From Pseudomonas sp. P5_109 (lineage in GTDB: Bacteria > Pseudomonadota > Gammaproteobacteria > Pseudomonadales > Pseudomonadaceae): 64,000 nucleotides of DNA. The DNA lies in NCBI RefSeq assembly GCF_034009455.1, contig NZ_CP125380.1, forward strand, positions 4,291,501 through 4,355,500. Reading direction: 5' to 3'. This document shows, one piece after another, positions 10,815 through 19,152 of the stretch (position 1 is its first letter; every line of letters begins with the position of its first letter). A program made the position numbers and the translations under genes. The notes below the pieces were generated by a model. It had not been told where the DNA came from. It saw only the letters and a program-made list of their open reading frames with translations, and ran no database searches.

Positions 10815-11576
10815 ATGTCTGGACTGATTGCCAAATCCCGTGGCCTGTTGCTGCCGCTGTTGTTGATCGGCGGCTGGGAATACCTGTCACGCCAGGACGC
10901 GGCGGGGGCTTACGCCTTTGTGCCGCTGTCGACCATCGGCGCCGCCTTGCTTGAGTTGCTGGCCAATGGCGAGTTGCTGGTGAACCTGTTGGCCAGTCTG
11001 GCGCGTACCAGCACCGGGCTGGCGCTGGGTATTTTCTTCGGTGTCCTGTTGGGCGTGTTGATGGCGCTGTCGGGACTCGCCAACCGGCTGATCGGGCCGC
11101 TGTTTCATTCGATCCGCCAGGTCCCCATGCTCGGCTGGATTCCGCTGATCGCCATGTGGTTCGGCAACGGCGAGTTCTCCAAGGTGCTGATCGTCAGCCT
11201 CGCGGCTTTCTACCCCATGGTGCTCAACACTTACCAGGGCTTCAGCCATGTCGAGCAGCGCTATCGCGAAGTCGGCCAGGTACTGGTGCTGAGCCGCTGG
11301 CAACGGTTTCGTCATGTGCTGCTACCGGCGGCGCTGCCGAGCATCGCCACCGGTGTGCTGCATGCGCTCGCGTTTGCCTGGGTCACGGCAGTGGGCAGCG
11401 AGTTGTTCCTGTCTTCGGGAGCCGGCCTGGGCAACCTGATGATGAACGCCGAAGCCGGCTCACGCATGGAAGTCATCGTCCTCAGCGTGTTGTGCATCGG
11501 TCTGTGCGGTTACCTGATGACCCTGCTATTCACCCTTCTGAGCCGCCATTTGCTGCGCTGGCGCAACATTCGTTGA
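10815..11576 (+). CDS. ABC transporter permease, SsuC/TauC type (2)
   Basis: 253 residues, the same family as the preceding gene but clearly diverged. It has an N-terminal membrane segment (GLLLPLLLIGGWEYLS), a core with GIFFGVLLGVLMALSG, FHSIRQVPMLGWIPLIAMWFG, and the EAA loop (NTYQGFSHVEQRYREVGQVLVLSRW... LPAALPSIATGV). The start at 10815 has a TAGGAG site 4-5 bases after the previous stop, indicating translational coupling. Together with the first permease and the ATPase at 11588 it forms one importer. Confidence 0.9.
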   Translation: MSGLIAKSRGLLLPLLLIGGWEYLSRQDAAGAYAFVPLSTIGAALLELLANGELLVNLLASLARTSTGLALGIFFGVLLGVLMALSGLANRLIGPLFHSIRQVPMLGWIPLIAMWFGNGEFSKVLIVSLAAFYPMVLNTYQGFSHVEQRYREVGQVLVLSRWQRFRHVLLPAALPSIATGVLHALAFAWVTAVGSELFLSSGAGLGNLMMNAEAGSRMEVIVLSVLCIGLCGYLMTLLFTLLSRHLLRWRNIR

Positions 11577-11587
11577 AAGGCCACTCC

Positions 11588-12382
11588 ATGAACGCAATTG
11601 CCCAACATGTCCTGCCCCACAGCACCCCGCTACAGTCCGGCGCCCTGCAAATCCGCGGCCTGAGCAAGGCCTATCGGATCGAAGGCCAGCCTCTGCCAGT
11701 GCTGCGCAACATCAACCTCGACGTTCGCCCCGGCGAGTTCGTCAGCATCGTGGGTGCCAGCGGCTGCGGGAAATCCACGCTGCTGCGGCTGATCGTCGGG
11801 CTGGAGGCCGACTATGAAGGTGACATCCTGCTCGATGGCAAACGGATCGTGGCCACCAGCCTGGAGCGCGGGATCGTGTTTCAGGATCACCGTTTGTTTC
11901 CGTGGATGACCCTGAGCCAGAACATTGCCCTGGCCTTGAAAAACCATCCACTGTCCCAGACGGAAAAAGACCGATTGGTGGCCGAACACATTGCCCTGGT
12001 CAACCTTGAGGGCTTCGAGAATGCCTACCCGCACCAGTTGTCCGGTGGCATGGCGCAACGAGCCGCCATTGCCCGGGCGCTGATCAACAAACCAAAAGTG
12101 CTGTTGCTCGACGAACCCCTCGGCGCGCTCGACGCGTTGACCCGGGTACGACTTCAACACGAACTGCAGCGCATCTGGGTGCAACAACGCTGCACCGTGA
12201 TCATGGTGACCCACGATATCGAAGAAGCCCTGTACCTGGGTGACCGGGTGATCGTCATGGACGCCCATCCGGGACGGATCAAGCACGAAATCAAGGTCGA
12301 CTTGCCCCATCCCCGGGATCGGGCTTCAACCGTGCTGCAAGGCTACAAGGAACAACTGCTGGAGGAGCTGGTGGGGCATTGA
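11588..12382 (+). CDS. ABC transporter ATP-binding protein, SsuB/TauB type
   Basis: 264 residues with a complete importer ATPase: Walker A GASGCGKST (about residues 56-64), Q-loop IVFQDHRLFPWMTL, signature LSGGMAQRAAIARAL, Walker B VLLLDEPLGALD and the switch His in VTHDIEEALYLGDRV. The DHRLFPWM and EEALYLGDR forms are characteristic of the nitrate/sulfonate/taurine branch. Start ATG 11588, 11 bases after the second permease; a much longer open frame upstream is an overlap with the permease gene. It energises import by the heterodimeric permease pair. Confidence 0.92.
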   Translation: MNAIAQHVLPHSTPLQSGALQIRGLSKAYRIEGQPLPVLRNINLDVRPGEFVSIVGASGCGKSTLLRLIVGLEADYEGDILLDGKRIVATSLERGIVFQDHRLFPWMTLSQNIALALKNHPLSQTEKDRLVAEHIALVNLEGFENAYPHQLSGGMAQRAAIARALINKPKVLLLDEPLGALDALTRVRLQHELQRIWVQQRCTVIMVTHDIEEALYLGDRVIVMDAHPGRIKHEIKVDLPHPRDRASTVLQGYKEQLLEELVGH

Positions 12383-12439
12383 AGCCCGGACCGGTCCGTC
12401 GAAGCGTGGAAAAACCACAGGATTCACAGGAGTAAACAA

Positions 12440-13252
12440 ATGGGCAATGTCCAAAGCCCCGCCAGTCTGCCGCAAGTGTTCCAGGGCCCGGGCCTCGGTG
12501 AGCTGCTCAACCTTGGCCGGGTATTTCGCGAACCCTTGGCACTGTCTCGCCTGCACCGCACACCGCAACGGCTGTTGAGTCGTCGCGAGGTGGTCTTGCT
12601 GGGGGTGTTGGCGCTGGTCCTGCATGGCGCGGTGATTGTCTGGGTCAACCAGGCACCCACGCCGCAACTGCCCGTAGTACCCCCGGAAATCCCGCCGATG
12701 ACCATCGAGTTCTCCCGGCCGGCGCCACCCGTTGTCGAACCACCTGCGCCCGAGCCGATTGCCCAACCCGTGGTGGAGCCACCTCCACCGGTGGAAGATG
12801 AATTGGCCGTGAAACCGCCACCGCCCAAGCCGATACCCAAGCCCAAGCCTGCTCTCAAGCCCGCGCCTAAACCGGTGGCCAAACCGGTGACAGCGCAACC
12901 TACCCCCGCCGTGACGCCGCAACCGGTGGCCGCGGCGCCCGCACCTGCGGCACCGCCTGCCCCTCAGCCCGTGACCCCGGCTTCGGCAACGGCCGGGTAC
13001 TTGCACAACCCGGCGCCGGAATACCCGTCCCAGGCCATGCGCCGGGGCTGGCAAGGCACGGTGTTGTTGCGCGTCCATGTGTTGGCCAGCGGCAAGCCCG
13101 GTGAAATCCAGATTCAAAAAAGCAGTGGCCGCGAATCGCTGGACGACGCCGCACTGGCCGCCGTGAAACGCTGGAGCTTCGTCCCGGCCAAGCAAGGCGA
13201 CACCGCGCTGGACGGCTGGGTCAGCGTGCCCATCGACTTCAAAATCAAGTAA
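12440..13252 (+). CDS. tonB: TonB energy-transducing protein
   Basis: 270 residues with classic TonB architecture: a roughly 50-residue cytoplasmic N-terminus, one membrane anchor at about residues 51-69 (VVLLGVLALVLHGAVIVWV), a long Pro/Lys/Val-rich periplasmic spacer to about residue 185 (repeated PKP and PPP units), and the C-terminal TonB domain (YLHNPAPEYPSQAMRRGWQG, then LRVHVLASG, WSFVPA). The extended N-terminal tail resembles the Pseudomonas TonB1/PopB-like forms. The ribosome site is CAGGAG. It lies 57 bases after the ATPase gene and just before exbB and exbD, so the island provides its own energiser for the two receptors. Confidence 0.92.
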   Translation: MGNVQSPASLPQVFQGPGLGELLNLGRVFREPLALSRLHRTPQRLLSRREVVLLGVLALVLHGAVIVWVNQAPTPQLPVVPPEIPPMTIEFSRPAPPVVEPPAPEPIAQPVVEPPPPVEDELAVKPPPPKPIPKPKPALKPAPKPVAKPVTAQPTPAVTPQPVAAAPAPAAPPAPQPVTPASATAGYLHNPAPEYPSQAMRRGWQGTVLLRVHVLASGKPGEIQIQKSSGRESLDDAALAAVKRWSFVPAKQGDTALDGWVSVPIDFKIK

Positions 13253-13336
13253 CTCAAACCTATCGAAACCCTGCGGGCTACCTGGCAAAAGGCGCATCGC
13301 TACAACTGATCTAATGCCTTGTTGGAGCACCCGACC

Positions 13337-14059
13337 ATGAGTCTACTCACCTCCCCCTTCGAATCCATCGAACACGCCGTCATCTGGCTGCTGATTGTCT
13401 TCTCCGTCGCGACTTGGGGCCTGGCCTTGCTCAAGGGCTTGCAGTTCATCCGGTTGAAGACGCAGGACCGAAAATTCCATCGGCAGTTCTGGGCCGCTTC
13501 GAGCCTTGAATCGGCCGCCGATTTCGCCAACAACCTGCCTGGCGCTGCAGCCCGCGTTGCGCTTGCCGGTTACAACGCGATCCAGATCAGTGACAGTCAG
13601 AACGCTGACCTCAGCCAGTCGATCAATCATCAGGACCGCCTTGAGCGTGCCTTGCGCCAGCAGATCGTGCGTGAACGGCGCTCGCTGGAAACAGGGCTAG
13701 CCATCCTTGCCAGTATCGGCAGCACCTCGCCCTTCATCGGCCTGTTCGGTACCGTCTGGGGGATCATGTCCGCGTTGAAAGGGATCAGTGCGGCGGGTTC
13801 GGCGAGCCTGGAAACCGTGGCGGGCCCCATCGGCGCCGCACTGGTCGCCACCGGTGTCGGTATTGCTGTCGCCGTGCCGGCGGTGCTGGTCTACAACTAT
13901 TTCCTGCGTCGCCTGAAGTTGACGGCAGCAGACCTGGATGACTTTGCGCACGACTTCTACAGCCTGGCGCAGAAACACGCGTTCCGTGTGCTGCTGAGCC
14001 CTGTCGCGGGTAAATCCGCCGCCAGCACCTCCGGGCAGAAAATCAAGGAGGCGTCCTGA
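13337..14059 (+). CDS. exbB: ExbB, MotA/TolQ/ExbB proton channel family
   Basis: 240 residues. There is an N-terminal membrane segment (AVIWLLIVFSVATWGLALL), a cytoplasmic loop with the ERALRQQIVRERRSLETGL stretch, and two C-terminal membrane segments containing the family signature SPFIGLFGTVWGIMSAL and GPIGAALVATGVGIAVAVPA. ExbB forms the pentameric proton channel that, with ExbD, drives TonB. ATG 13337 is chosen over TTG 13319 because of a TTGGAG ribosome site at 13322-13327. A single base separates its stop from exbD. Confidence 0.93.
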   Translation: MSLLTSPFESIEHAVIWLLIVFSVATWGLALLKGLQFIRLKTQDRKFHRQFWAASSLESAADFANNLPGAAARVALAGYNAIQISDSQNADLSQSINHQDRLERALRQQIVRERRSLETGLAILASIGSTSPFIGLFGTVWGIMSALKGISAAGSASLETVAGPIGAALVATGVGIAVAVPAVLVYNYFLRRLKLTAADLDDFAHDFYSLAQKHAFRVLLSPVAGKSAASTSGQKIKEAS

Positions 14060-14060
14060 T

Positions 14061-14462
14061 ATGGCCTTCTCTACACAAGACAGCGATGAAGTACTCAGCG
14101 AGATCAACGTCACGCCCCTGGTGGACGTGATGCTGGTGCTGTTGGTGGTGTTCATCGTCACGGCGCCGCTGCTGACCAATGCGATACCGATCAACTTGCC
14201 GAAGACCGAAGCCGTGGCGCCGGTGGAGCAGAAAGACCCATTGGTGGTGAGCATCGACGGCGCCGGCAAACTGTTCATCAACAAGGATGAAATCCAGCCG
14301 GATCTGCTGGAGTTCAACCTTAAGGCGGCGAAGGCCAAAGACCCGGAAGTGCGCGTGCAATTGCAGGCCGATGACGGCGTGAATTACGGCGAAGTGGCCC
14401 GCGCCATGGCGTCGATCGAGCGCGCGGGGATCAGCAAACTGTCGGTGATCACCGCGAGGTAA
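14061..14462 (+). CDS. exbD: ExbD, TonB-system proton channel subunit
   Basis: 133 residues. It contains the ExbD/TolR signature INVTPLVDVMLVLLVVFIVTA, which includes the protonatable Asp in the single membrane helix, followed by a periplasmic domain (VSIDGAGKLFINKDEI... VRVQLQADDGVNYGEVARAM). A strong AAGGAGG site lies 7 bases before ATG 14061 and overlaps the end of exbB, so the two are coupled. It is the last gene of the organosulfur/TonB island; REP sequence follows. Confidence 0.93.
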   Translation: MAFSTQDSDEVLSEINVTPLVDVMLVLLVVFIVTAPLLTNAIPINLPKTEAVAPVEQKDPLVVSIDGAGKLFINKDEIQPDLLEFNLKAAKAKDPEVRVQLQADDGVNYGEVARAMASIERAGISKLSVITAR

Positions 14463-14477
14463 ACCGCACGCGGTCAC

Positions 14478-14547
14478 TGTAGGAGCCCGGCTTGCCGGCG
14501 ATAGCGGTCTTCAGGGCCACATCGCTGGCAAGCCAGCGCCTACAGGT
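14478..14547. repeat. REP pair between exbD and iacG
   Basis: A direct copy (CTGTAGGAGCCCGGCTTGCCG, one base longer than the usual core) and an inverted copy end this convergent intergenic gap, where they may act as a bidirectional terminator-like hairpin. Confidence 0.75.
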
Positions 14548-14562
14548 ATGGGGGGTTGGATC

Positions 14563-15075
14563 TCAGCAATGCGCGCTGGCATGCTCAACGCGATGAAACA
14601 GGCGGTTGAAATACACCAGGCTGTCGCGCGGTTCGCGCACGCCGACCTTCGTCAGCTCGACGAACATCACCGAGTGCGAGCCCACTTCCTTGCACTCGCT
14701 GATCCGCCCTTCCAGCTGTACCAGGGCATCGCGCAGCACCGGCACATCGGCCGCGCCGTCGTCCCACAGGTCCCAGGCGAAGCGCTCGGCCATCGGCACC
14801 TGGGTCATGCCGGCGAAATGCCGGGCCAGTTCTTCCTGCTCGCCACACAGCACGTTGACGCACAGGTGGCCGTTGGTGCGGAACACGTCGTGGGTGGCGC
14901 TGTTGCGGTTGACGCACACCAGCACCGTGGGCGGCGAGTCGGTCACCGAGCACACGGCGCTGGCGGTGATGCCACAGCGCCCGCCCGGGCCGTTGGTGGT
15001 GATGATGTTCACCGCCGCCGGCAGCTGCGCCATGGCGTTGCGAAAGTCGATTTGCTGCTGGCTCAGGTCGGCCAT
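14563..15075 (-). CDS. iacG: Flavin reductase IacG (HpaC-like)
   Basis: 170 residues of the HpaC/flavin reductase-like FMN-binding family: FRNAMAQLPAAVNIITTNGPGGRCGIT, then SAVCSVTDSPPTVLVCVN, LCVNVLCGEQEELARHFAG, and YFNRLFH at the end. These enzymes reduce flavin with NADH and hand it to a partner oxygenase. In iac clusters this role belongs to iacG, which serves the IacA hydroxylase, and the rest of that cluster lies at 19.1-26.0 kb, so IacG is favoured over hpaC. It is divergent from the response regulator gene, sharing the 15076-15334 control region. It could also supply FMNH2 to the SsuD-like enzyme, but nothing in the sequence shows that. Confidence 0.8.
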   Translation of the reverse strand: MADLSQQQIDFRNAMAQLPAAVNIITTNGPGGRCGITASAVCSVTDSPPTVLVCVNRNSATHDVFRTNGHLCVNVLCGEQEELARHFAGMTQVPMAERFAWDLWDDGAADVPVLRDALVQLEGRISECKEVGSHSVMFVELTKVGVREPRDSLVYFNRLFHRVEHASAHC

Positions 15076-15334
15076 GTCGATGCCCCTTCCTTCTGGAGGA
15101 CCGGCGTTGCGCGGTCCGTAGGTGATGGAACAAGACTAAGGCCGTGGCTGCGCCGCAACCATTCTGACGATCCCCATGACGAGGTTGGGTTTCCGCTAGT
15201 CGACTAGGTGGTTTCTTTATCGCAAGGGCCGGCCACAGTGGGTATTCTGCTTACTGACTCGGCAAAGACGAGCCGATGCGTGCCGCGCGTTCGCGTGCGA
15301 AAACAATAATTAAAAAACTTTCGTGGCAGCCCCG

Positions 15335-15964
15335 ATGGAAACCCGTAAACCGATTGTTTATATCGTTGACGACGACAAGGACCTGCGCACTTCCCTGGCC
15401 TGGTTGCTGGAGTCGGTCAGCGTGCAGGCGCAGTGTTTTGCCGGCGCCGAAGAATTCCTCAGCCAATACGACCCCAAGCAGCCCGCCTGCCTGGTGCTCG
15501 ATGTGCGCATGCCCGAGACCAGCGGCTTCCAGTTGCAGGAAATCCTCAACCAGCGCGGCAGTACCTTGCCGACCATCTTCGTCTCGGCCCATGGCGATAT
15601 CCCGATGTCGGTCACGGCGATGAAGAACGGCGCGCTGGATTTCGTCGAGAAACCCTACAACCCGCAACAGATGATCGACCGCATCCAGGCCGCGCTGAAA
15701 ACCGCTGTGCATGCCCAGGCCGATCAGCAGCAGCGGCAGAACCTGCAAGGCAAGCTGGCGCTGCTGACCAGCCGCGAGCGCGAAGTGCTGATGCTGGTGA
15801 TCGATGGCAAGGCGAGCAAGGTGATCGCCCGGGAGCTGAACATCAGCGTGAAGACCGTTGACGTGCACCGCACCAAGATCAAGGAAAAGATGGGCGTGTC
15901 CAGCATCGCCATGCTGGTGCGCGAGGTGCTGCATTTGCCGGTGGATGAGCCGGTGCGGCACTGA
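15335..15964 (+). CDS. FixJ/NarL-type response regulator (putative iac regulator)
   Basis: 209 residues. The N-terminal receiver domain has acidic residues D12-D14, phospho-acceptor D56 (LVLDVRMP), the switch Thr/Ser region (IFVSAHGD) and conserved Lys in EKPYNP. The C-terminal LuxR-type helix-turn-helix begins LTSREREVLMLV and continues with ISVKTVDVHRTKIKEKM. The FixJ-like output suggests activation from a sigma-70 promoter. ATG 15335 is preferred to GTG 15323. It sits beside iacG, while a soluble PAS kinase of the FixL kind lies at the other end of the iac cluster. They probably form one pair that has been separated by about 10 kb of catabolic genes and an insertion sequence. Confidence 0.88.
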   Translation: METRKPIVYIVDDDKDLRTSLAWLLESVSVQAQCFAGAEEFLSQYDPKQPACLVLDVRMPETSGFQLQEILNQRGSTLPTIFVSAHGDIPMSVTAMKNGALDFVEKPYNPQQMIDRIQAALKTAVHAQADQQQRQNLQGKLALLTSREREVLMLVIDGKASKVIARELNISVKTVDVHRTKIKEKMGVSSIAMLVREVLHLPVDEPVRH

Positions 15965-16038
15965 GGAATCTGCGGCGGTCATGAGGCCTGTTCGCGAGCA
16001 GGTGATCCCGGCCAGGCACAAATACAGTGTTCGCTGCA

Positions 16039-16453
16039 GATCCCTGTAGGAGCTGGCTTGCCAGCGATGAGGCCATTACATTCAATATTGATGGCGACTG
16101 ACACACCGCTTTCGCGAGCAAGCCCGCTCCCACAGTTTGATCTCGGCCGGACACAAATACTGTGTTCACTGAAGATCCCTGTAGGAGCTGGCTTGCCAGC
16201 GATGAGGCCATTACATTCAATATTGATGGCGACTGACACACCGCTTTCGCGAGCAAGCCCGCTCCCACAGTTTGATCCAGGCCAGACACAAATACAGTGT
16301 TCACCGGAGATCCCTGTAGGAGCTGGCTTGCCAGCGATGAGGCCATTACATTCAATATTGATGGCGACTGACACACCGCTTTCGCGAGCAAGCCCGCTCC
16401 CACAGTTTGATCTCGGCCAGGCACAAATACTGTGTTCACCGGAGATCCCTGTA
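16039..16453. repeat. Three 135-bp tandem repeats built around a REP pair
   Basis: GATCCCTGTAGGAGCTGG recurs at 16039, 16174 and 16309, exactly 135 bases apart, and its first part again at 16444. Each unit holds a GTAGGAGC-type REP, the spacer ATTACATTCAATATTGATGG, an inverted GTGGGAGC-type REP and an ACACAAATAC linker. The fourth unit is cut after GTA at 16453 by the insertion sequence and resumes with GGAGCTGG at 17891. Confidence 0.92.
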
Positions 16454-17890
16454 ATTGGATGGACTCGCCCAAGCCGAGGCGTCAATGCGCCACGGTGGCA
16501 GTCTAAACAGCCAACGACAGCGAGGGCGAGTCCATGAAAAATCATAGTTCGTTTGATCAATCCGTGTCTTCTTCCGATTTGTCGGCCTGCACAACCTTGG
16601 CGGTCGACTTGGCCAAACAGGTCTTTCAGGTCGCCGGTGAAGATATCCTCGGCCAGGTGCGCTACGAGCAGCGGATCAAGTCGCGCGAGGCGTTTTATGA
16701 TTTTCTCCGACAGTTGCCGGCGCATGTCGTGGTTTTGATGGAGACCGGTCCGGGTGCCCAGGCCTGGGCCCGGCAGCTGCAAGACAAGGCAATCCGGTGC
16801 GGATTCTTCCAGCCGGTTTGGTGGCCACACATCGCAGCGGGCCTAAAAATGATCGCAACGATGCGCTGGCGATTCTGCGGGCCAATCGCGATGAAAAAAT
16901 CTGCGCAGTACCGGTCAAAAGCGTTGCGGCGCTGGCAATGCAGGCGTTGCATCGTGCCCGCCAGGGCTATGTGCGTCGACGCACGGCCCTCAGTAATCAG
17001 ATGCGCGGCCTGCTGCTTGAGCACGGCGTAGCCTTGGCACAGGGCGATGTTGCGATCAGCCAGAAAATCCCGCGGGTGCTGGAAGATGCCACCCAACCGG
17101 TGCCGGGCCTGCTGCGTGAACTGATCGACGAACTGTTGGCCGAGTGGCGCCATTTGGGCGAGCGCATCAGCGTACTGACGGGACGCCTGGAAGTGGCCGC
17201 CAACGCTGACATGACGGCGAAGCGGCTAATGACTGTACGCGGCATCGGCCCGGTCACTGCCACGGCACTGGTGGCCAAAGGAAACCAAGCCTGAGCGATT
17301 TCCCAATGCCCGCAAGTTTGCCGCGTACTTTGGCATGGTGCCTGACCAGCACAGCAGCGGGGAGACGGTCCGGTTGGGGGGCATGACCAAGCGAGGTGAT
17401 GCTTATTTACGCAGCCTGATGATCCAGGGGCCCATGCGGTGCTGCAACAACTACGACCTGATTCCCAGCAACCCGATGACCGCCGCTTGTTGCACTGGAT
17501 GAGCCGGTTGGGCCGTAAGGAGGCTGCGATCAGGCTAGCCAACCGCAACCTGCGAATCGTCTGGGTGCTTCTACAGAATGACCAGACTTATCGTCGCCAC
17601 GCGGGTGATGGCCAGCCAGCGACGATGGGCCACTGAGCGACAGAGTTCTGCCACCGAGGTACTAACCGTCTGACCCTCTGCTGAAAAAAATTGACCCCAG
17701 GTAAGACCGGCGTGGATTGATGCCTAAGCTCCTACTGGCCTTCGAGGCCTGACTGTAATCGGCATACCACGAGCTTTTCCAATTTTGGCCAGAAGCCGAA
17801 GACGGCTTCCACGAATAGGCCTAATACATAGATGCAACGGGGCAGCGGTTTTTCAAAAGCGGGTAGACAGTGGGGGCGAGTCCATACATA
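16454..17890 (+). mobile_element. IS110-family insertion sequence (about 1437 bp) inside a REP
   Basis: The boundaries come from the interrupted repeat unit: CCCTGTA stops at 16453 and GGAGCTGG resumes at 17891, rejoining to the intact REP with no target duplication, as expected for IS110 members. The 12-mer ATGGACTCGCCC near the left end (16459-16470) is the reverse complement of GGGCGAGTCCAT, which appears both over the transposase start codon (16524-16535) and at the right end (17874-17885). Transposase remnants fill 16534-17636. The 17637-17873 stretch is non-coding and contains a GAAGCC/GGCTTC hairpin. Pseudomonas IS110/IS1111 elements such as ISPpu9 and ISPpu10 are known to target REPs. 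Confidence 0.88.
16534..17636 (+). pseudogene. IS110-family transposase, broken by at least two frameshifts
   Basis: The first frame (from ATG 16534) gives the DEDD-type RuvC-like start TTLAVDLAKQVFQ, then VVVLMETGPGAQAWARQL. Near 16790-16830 the homology moves to another frame, with VATHRSGPKNDRNDALAILR. Near 17280 it moves again, to PERFPNARKFAAYFGMVP and the transposase_20 block with MTKRGDAYLRSLMIQG. The last part continues in yet another frame to a stop at 17636 (AAIRLANRNLRIVWVLL). The pieces in order cover a normal full-length transposase, so the copy is recently but clearly dead unless the shifts are sequencing errors. Confidence 0.88.
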
Positions 17891-18060
17891 GGAGCTGGCT
17901 TGCCAGCGATGAGGCCATTACATCCAACATCAATCGCGACTGACACACCGCTTTCGCGAGCAAGCCCGCTCCCACAGTTTGATCCAAGCCGGACACAGAC
18001 TCTGTGTTCACCGGAGATTCAATGTGGGAGCGGGGTTGCTCGCGAAGAGGCCGGCACATT
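17891..18060. repeat. Remainder of the interrupted REP unit plus one more REP
   Basis: The fourth 135-bp unit resumes at 17891 (GGAGCTGGCTTGCCAGCGAT) with a few substitutions against the other units (for example ATCCAACATC for ATTCAATATT). It ends in GTGGGAGCGGGGTTGCTCGC at about 18024-18050, next to the stop codon of the AraC-family gene. Confidence 0.85.
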
Positions 18061-18078
18061 CAACATGGATGTTGGCGG

Positions 18079-18999
18079 TCAGTTCTGGCTATACCGCTTG
18101 CGATAAGCCCCCGGCGAAACACCAAAACGCGATTTGAACGCCGACGAGAAGTAGCTCGAATCGGAAAAGCCCCAGGCATAACACAGCGCCGAAAGCTTCT
18201 GCTCGACATCATGGCGGCGCAGGTTTTCGGCGCAGAAGTCCAGGCGGCGATGCTTGATGTACTGCGCCACCACCAGGCCGCGCTTGGAGAACATCCGGTA
18301 CAGGCCGCGCACGGAAATTCCCACTTCACGGGCGATCAGCTCGGGGCACAGTTCCTCGTCGCTGAGGTGTGCATCAATGAACGCGATGATCTTGCGGAAC
18401 TGCCGTTCATGGGGATCAGCCGCGCCGTCCCGGGCACTGATGCCCGGCAGCAGCAGGCTGGCCAGGGCATCGAGCACGGCCTCGCTCTCCTGCATCTCCA
18501 GCCCGTCCTGCTGGCGAGTCTCCAGCACCAGCTTGTTGGCCATTGCCGCCAGGGGACTGCTGGCCGCGATGCGCGTGGCGCAGTTGACGGCATTGAAGTG
18601 CGAGCCGCGCTCGACTACCTGGCGCGGCAAAATCAACGACAGCTGTCGGCAATCGTCGTTGTAGATCATGTCGCTCGGACGGCTGGCGTCGATCAGCGCG
18701 ATGTCGCCACAGCCCAATTGCGCGCGGTTGTCGCCCTGCTCCAGCTGTGAGCTGCCACGCATCTGGAACACTGCGTAGTAGTGGCCGTCGCTGCTGGTGC
18801 TGACGTCCTTGCTGGTGCGATATAAATGCACGTGCGCCATGTCGACCACACTGAGGTTGATCGCACCGCTGCGAAACTCCGCCAGTTCGCCGTAGAAATC
18901 AGTGTCCAGCGCCCGGGCATCGAAACGCCCACAGGCCTGGTTCACCTGGCTCAACCAACTTTCGAACGCCTCGTTGCGCACCGTCGATGCTGTAATCAT
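18079..18999 (-). CDS. AraC-family regulator, FeaR-like
   Basis: 306 residues. An N-terminal ligand-binding AraC_binding_2-like region (ARALDTDFYGELAEFRSGAI, HVHLYRTSKD, HYYAVFQMRG) is followed by a C-terminal double helix-turn-helix at about residues 205-306, with LIAREVGISVRGLYRMF, the linker, and CYAWGFSDSSYFSSAFKSRFG. The layout matches FeaR and related activators of aromatic amine/acid catabolism. It lies 154 bases downstream of iacF on the same strand. The MarR-type iacR of Pseudomonas putida 1290 occupies the equivalent place, so this gene probably replaces it as local regulator. Inducer unknown. Confidence 0.85.
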   Translation of the reverse strand: MITASTVRNEAFESWLSQVNQACGRFDARALDTDFYGELAEFRSGAINLSVVDMAHVHLYRTSKDVSTSSDGHYYAVFQMRGSSQLEQGDNRAQLGCGDIALIDASRPSDMIYNDDCRQLSLILPRQVVERGSHFNAVNCATRIAASSPLAAMANKLVLETRQQDGLEMQESEAVLDALASLLLPGISARDGAADPHERQFRKIIAFIDAHLSDEELCPELIAREVGISVRGLYRMFSKRGLVVAQYIKHRRLDFCAENLRRHDVEQKLSALCYAWGFSDSSYFSSAFKSRFGVSPGAYRKRYSQN

Positions 19000-19152
19000 G
19001 TCCGCAAAGCCTCACGTTTTTTGTTGTTATTTTTCGACCGCTTCAGCGTGCGGTTCGGTAACACGGTTATTTCTGTCGCCATCGCCTCCCTCGATGGCCG
19101 CCGGGCGCCCATTCAACAGGCTCCGGCGCATGCTTTCCAGCTTTCCTTAGTC

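Noticed and set aside
14563..15075. Naming the flavin reductase hpaC
   Set aside because: No hpaB or other 4-hydroxyphenylacetate genes are present, while a complete iac set is.
16058..16537. Open frame across the REP array (159 codons)
   Set aside because: A repetitive translation of the 135-bp units with no ribosome site; not a gene.
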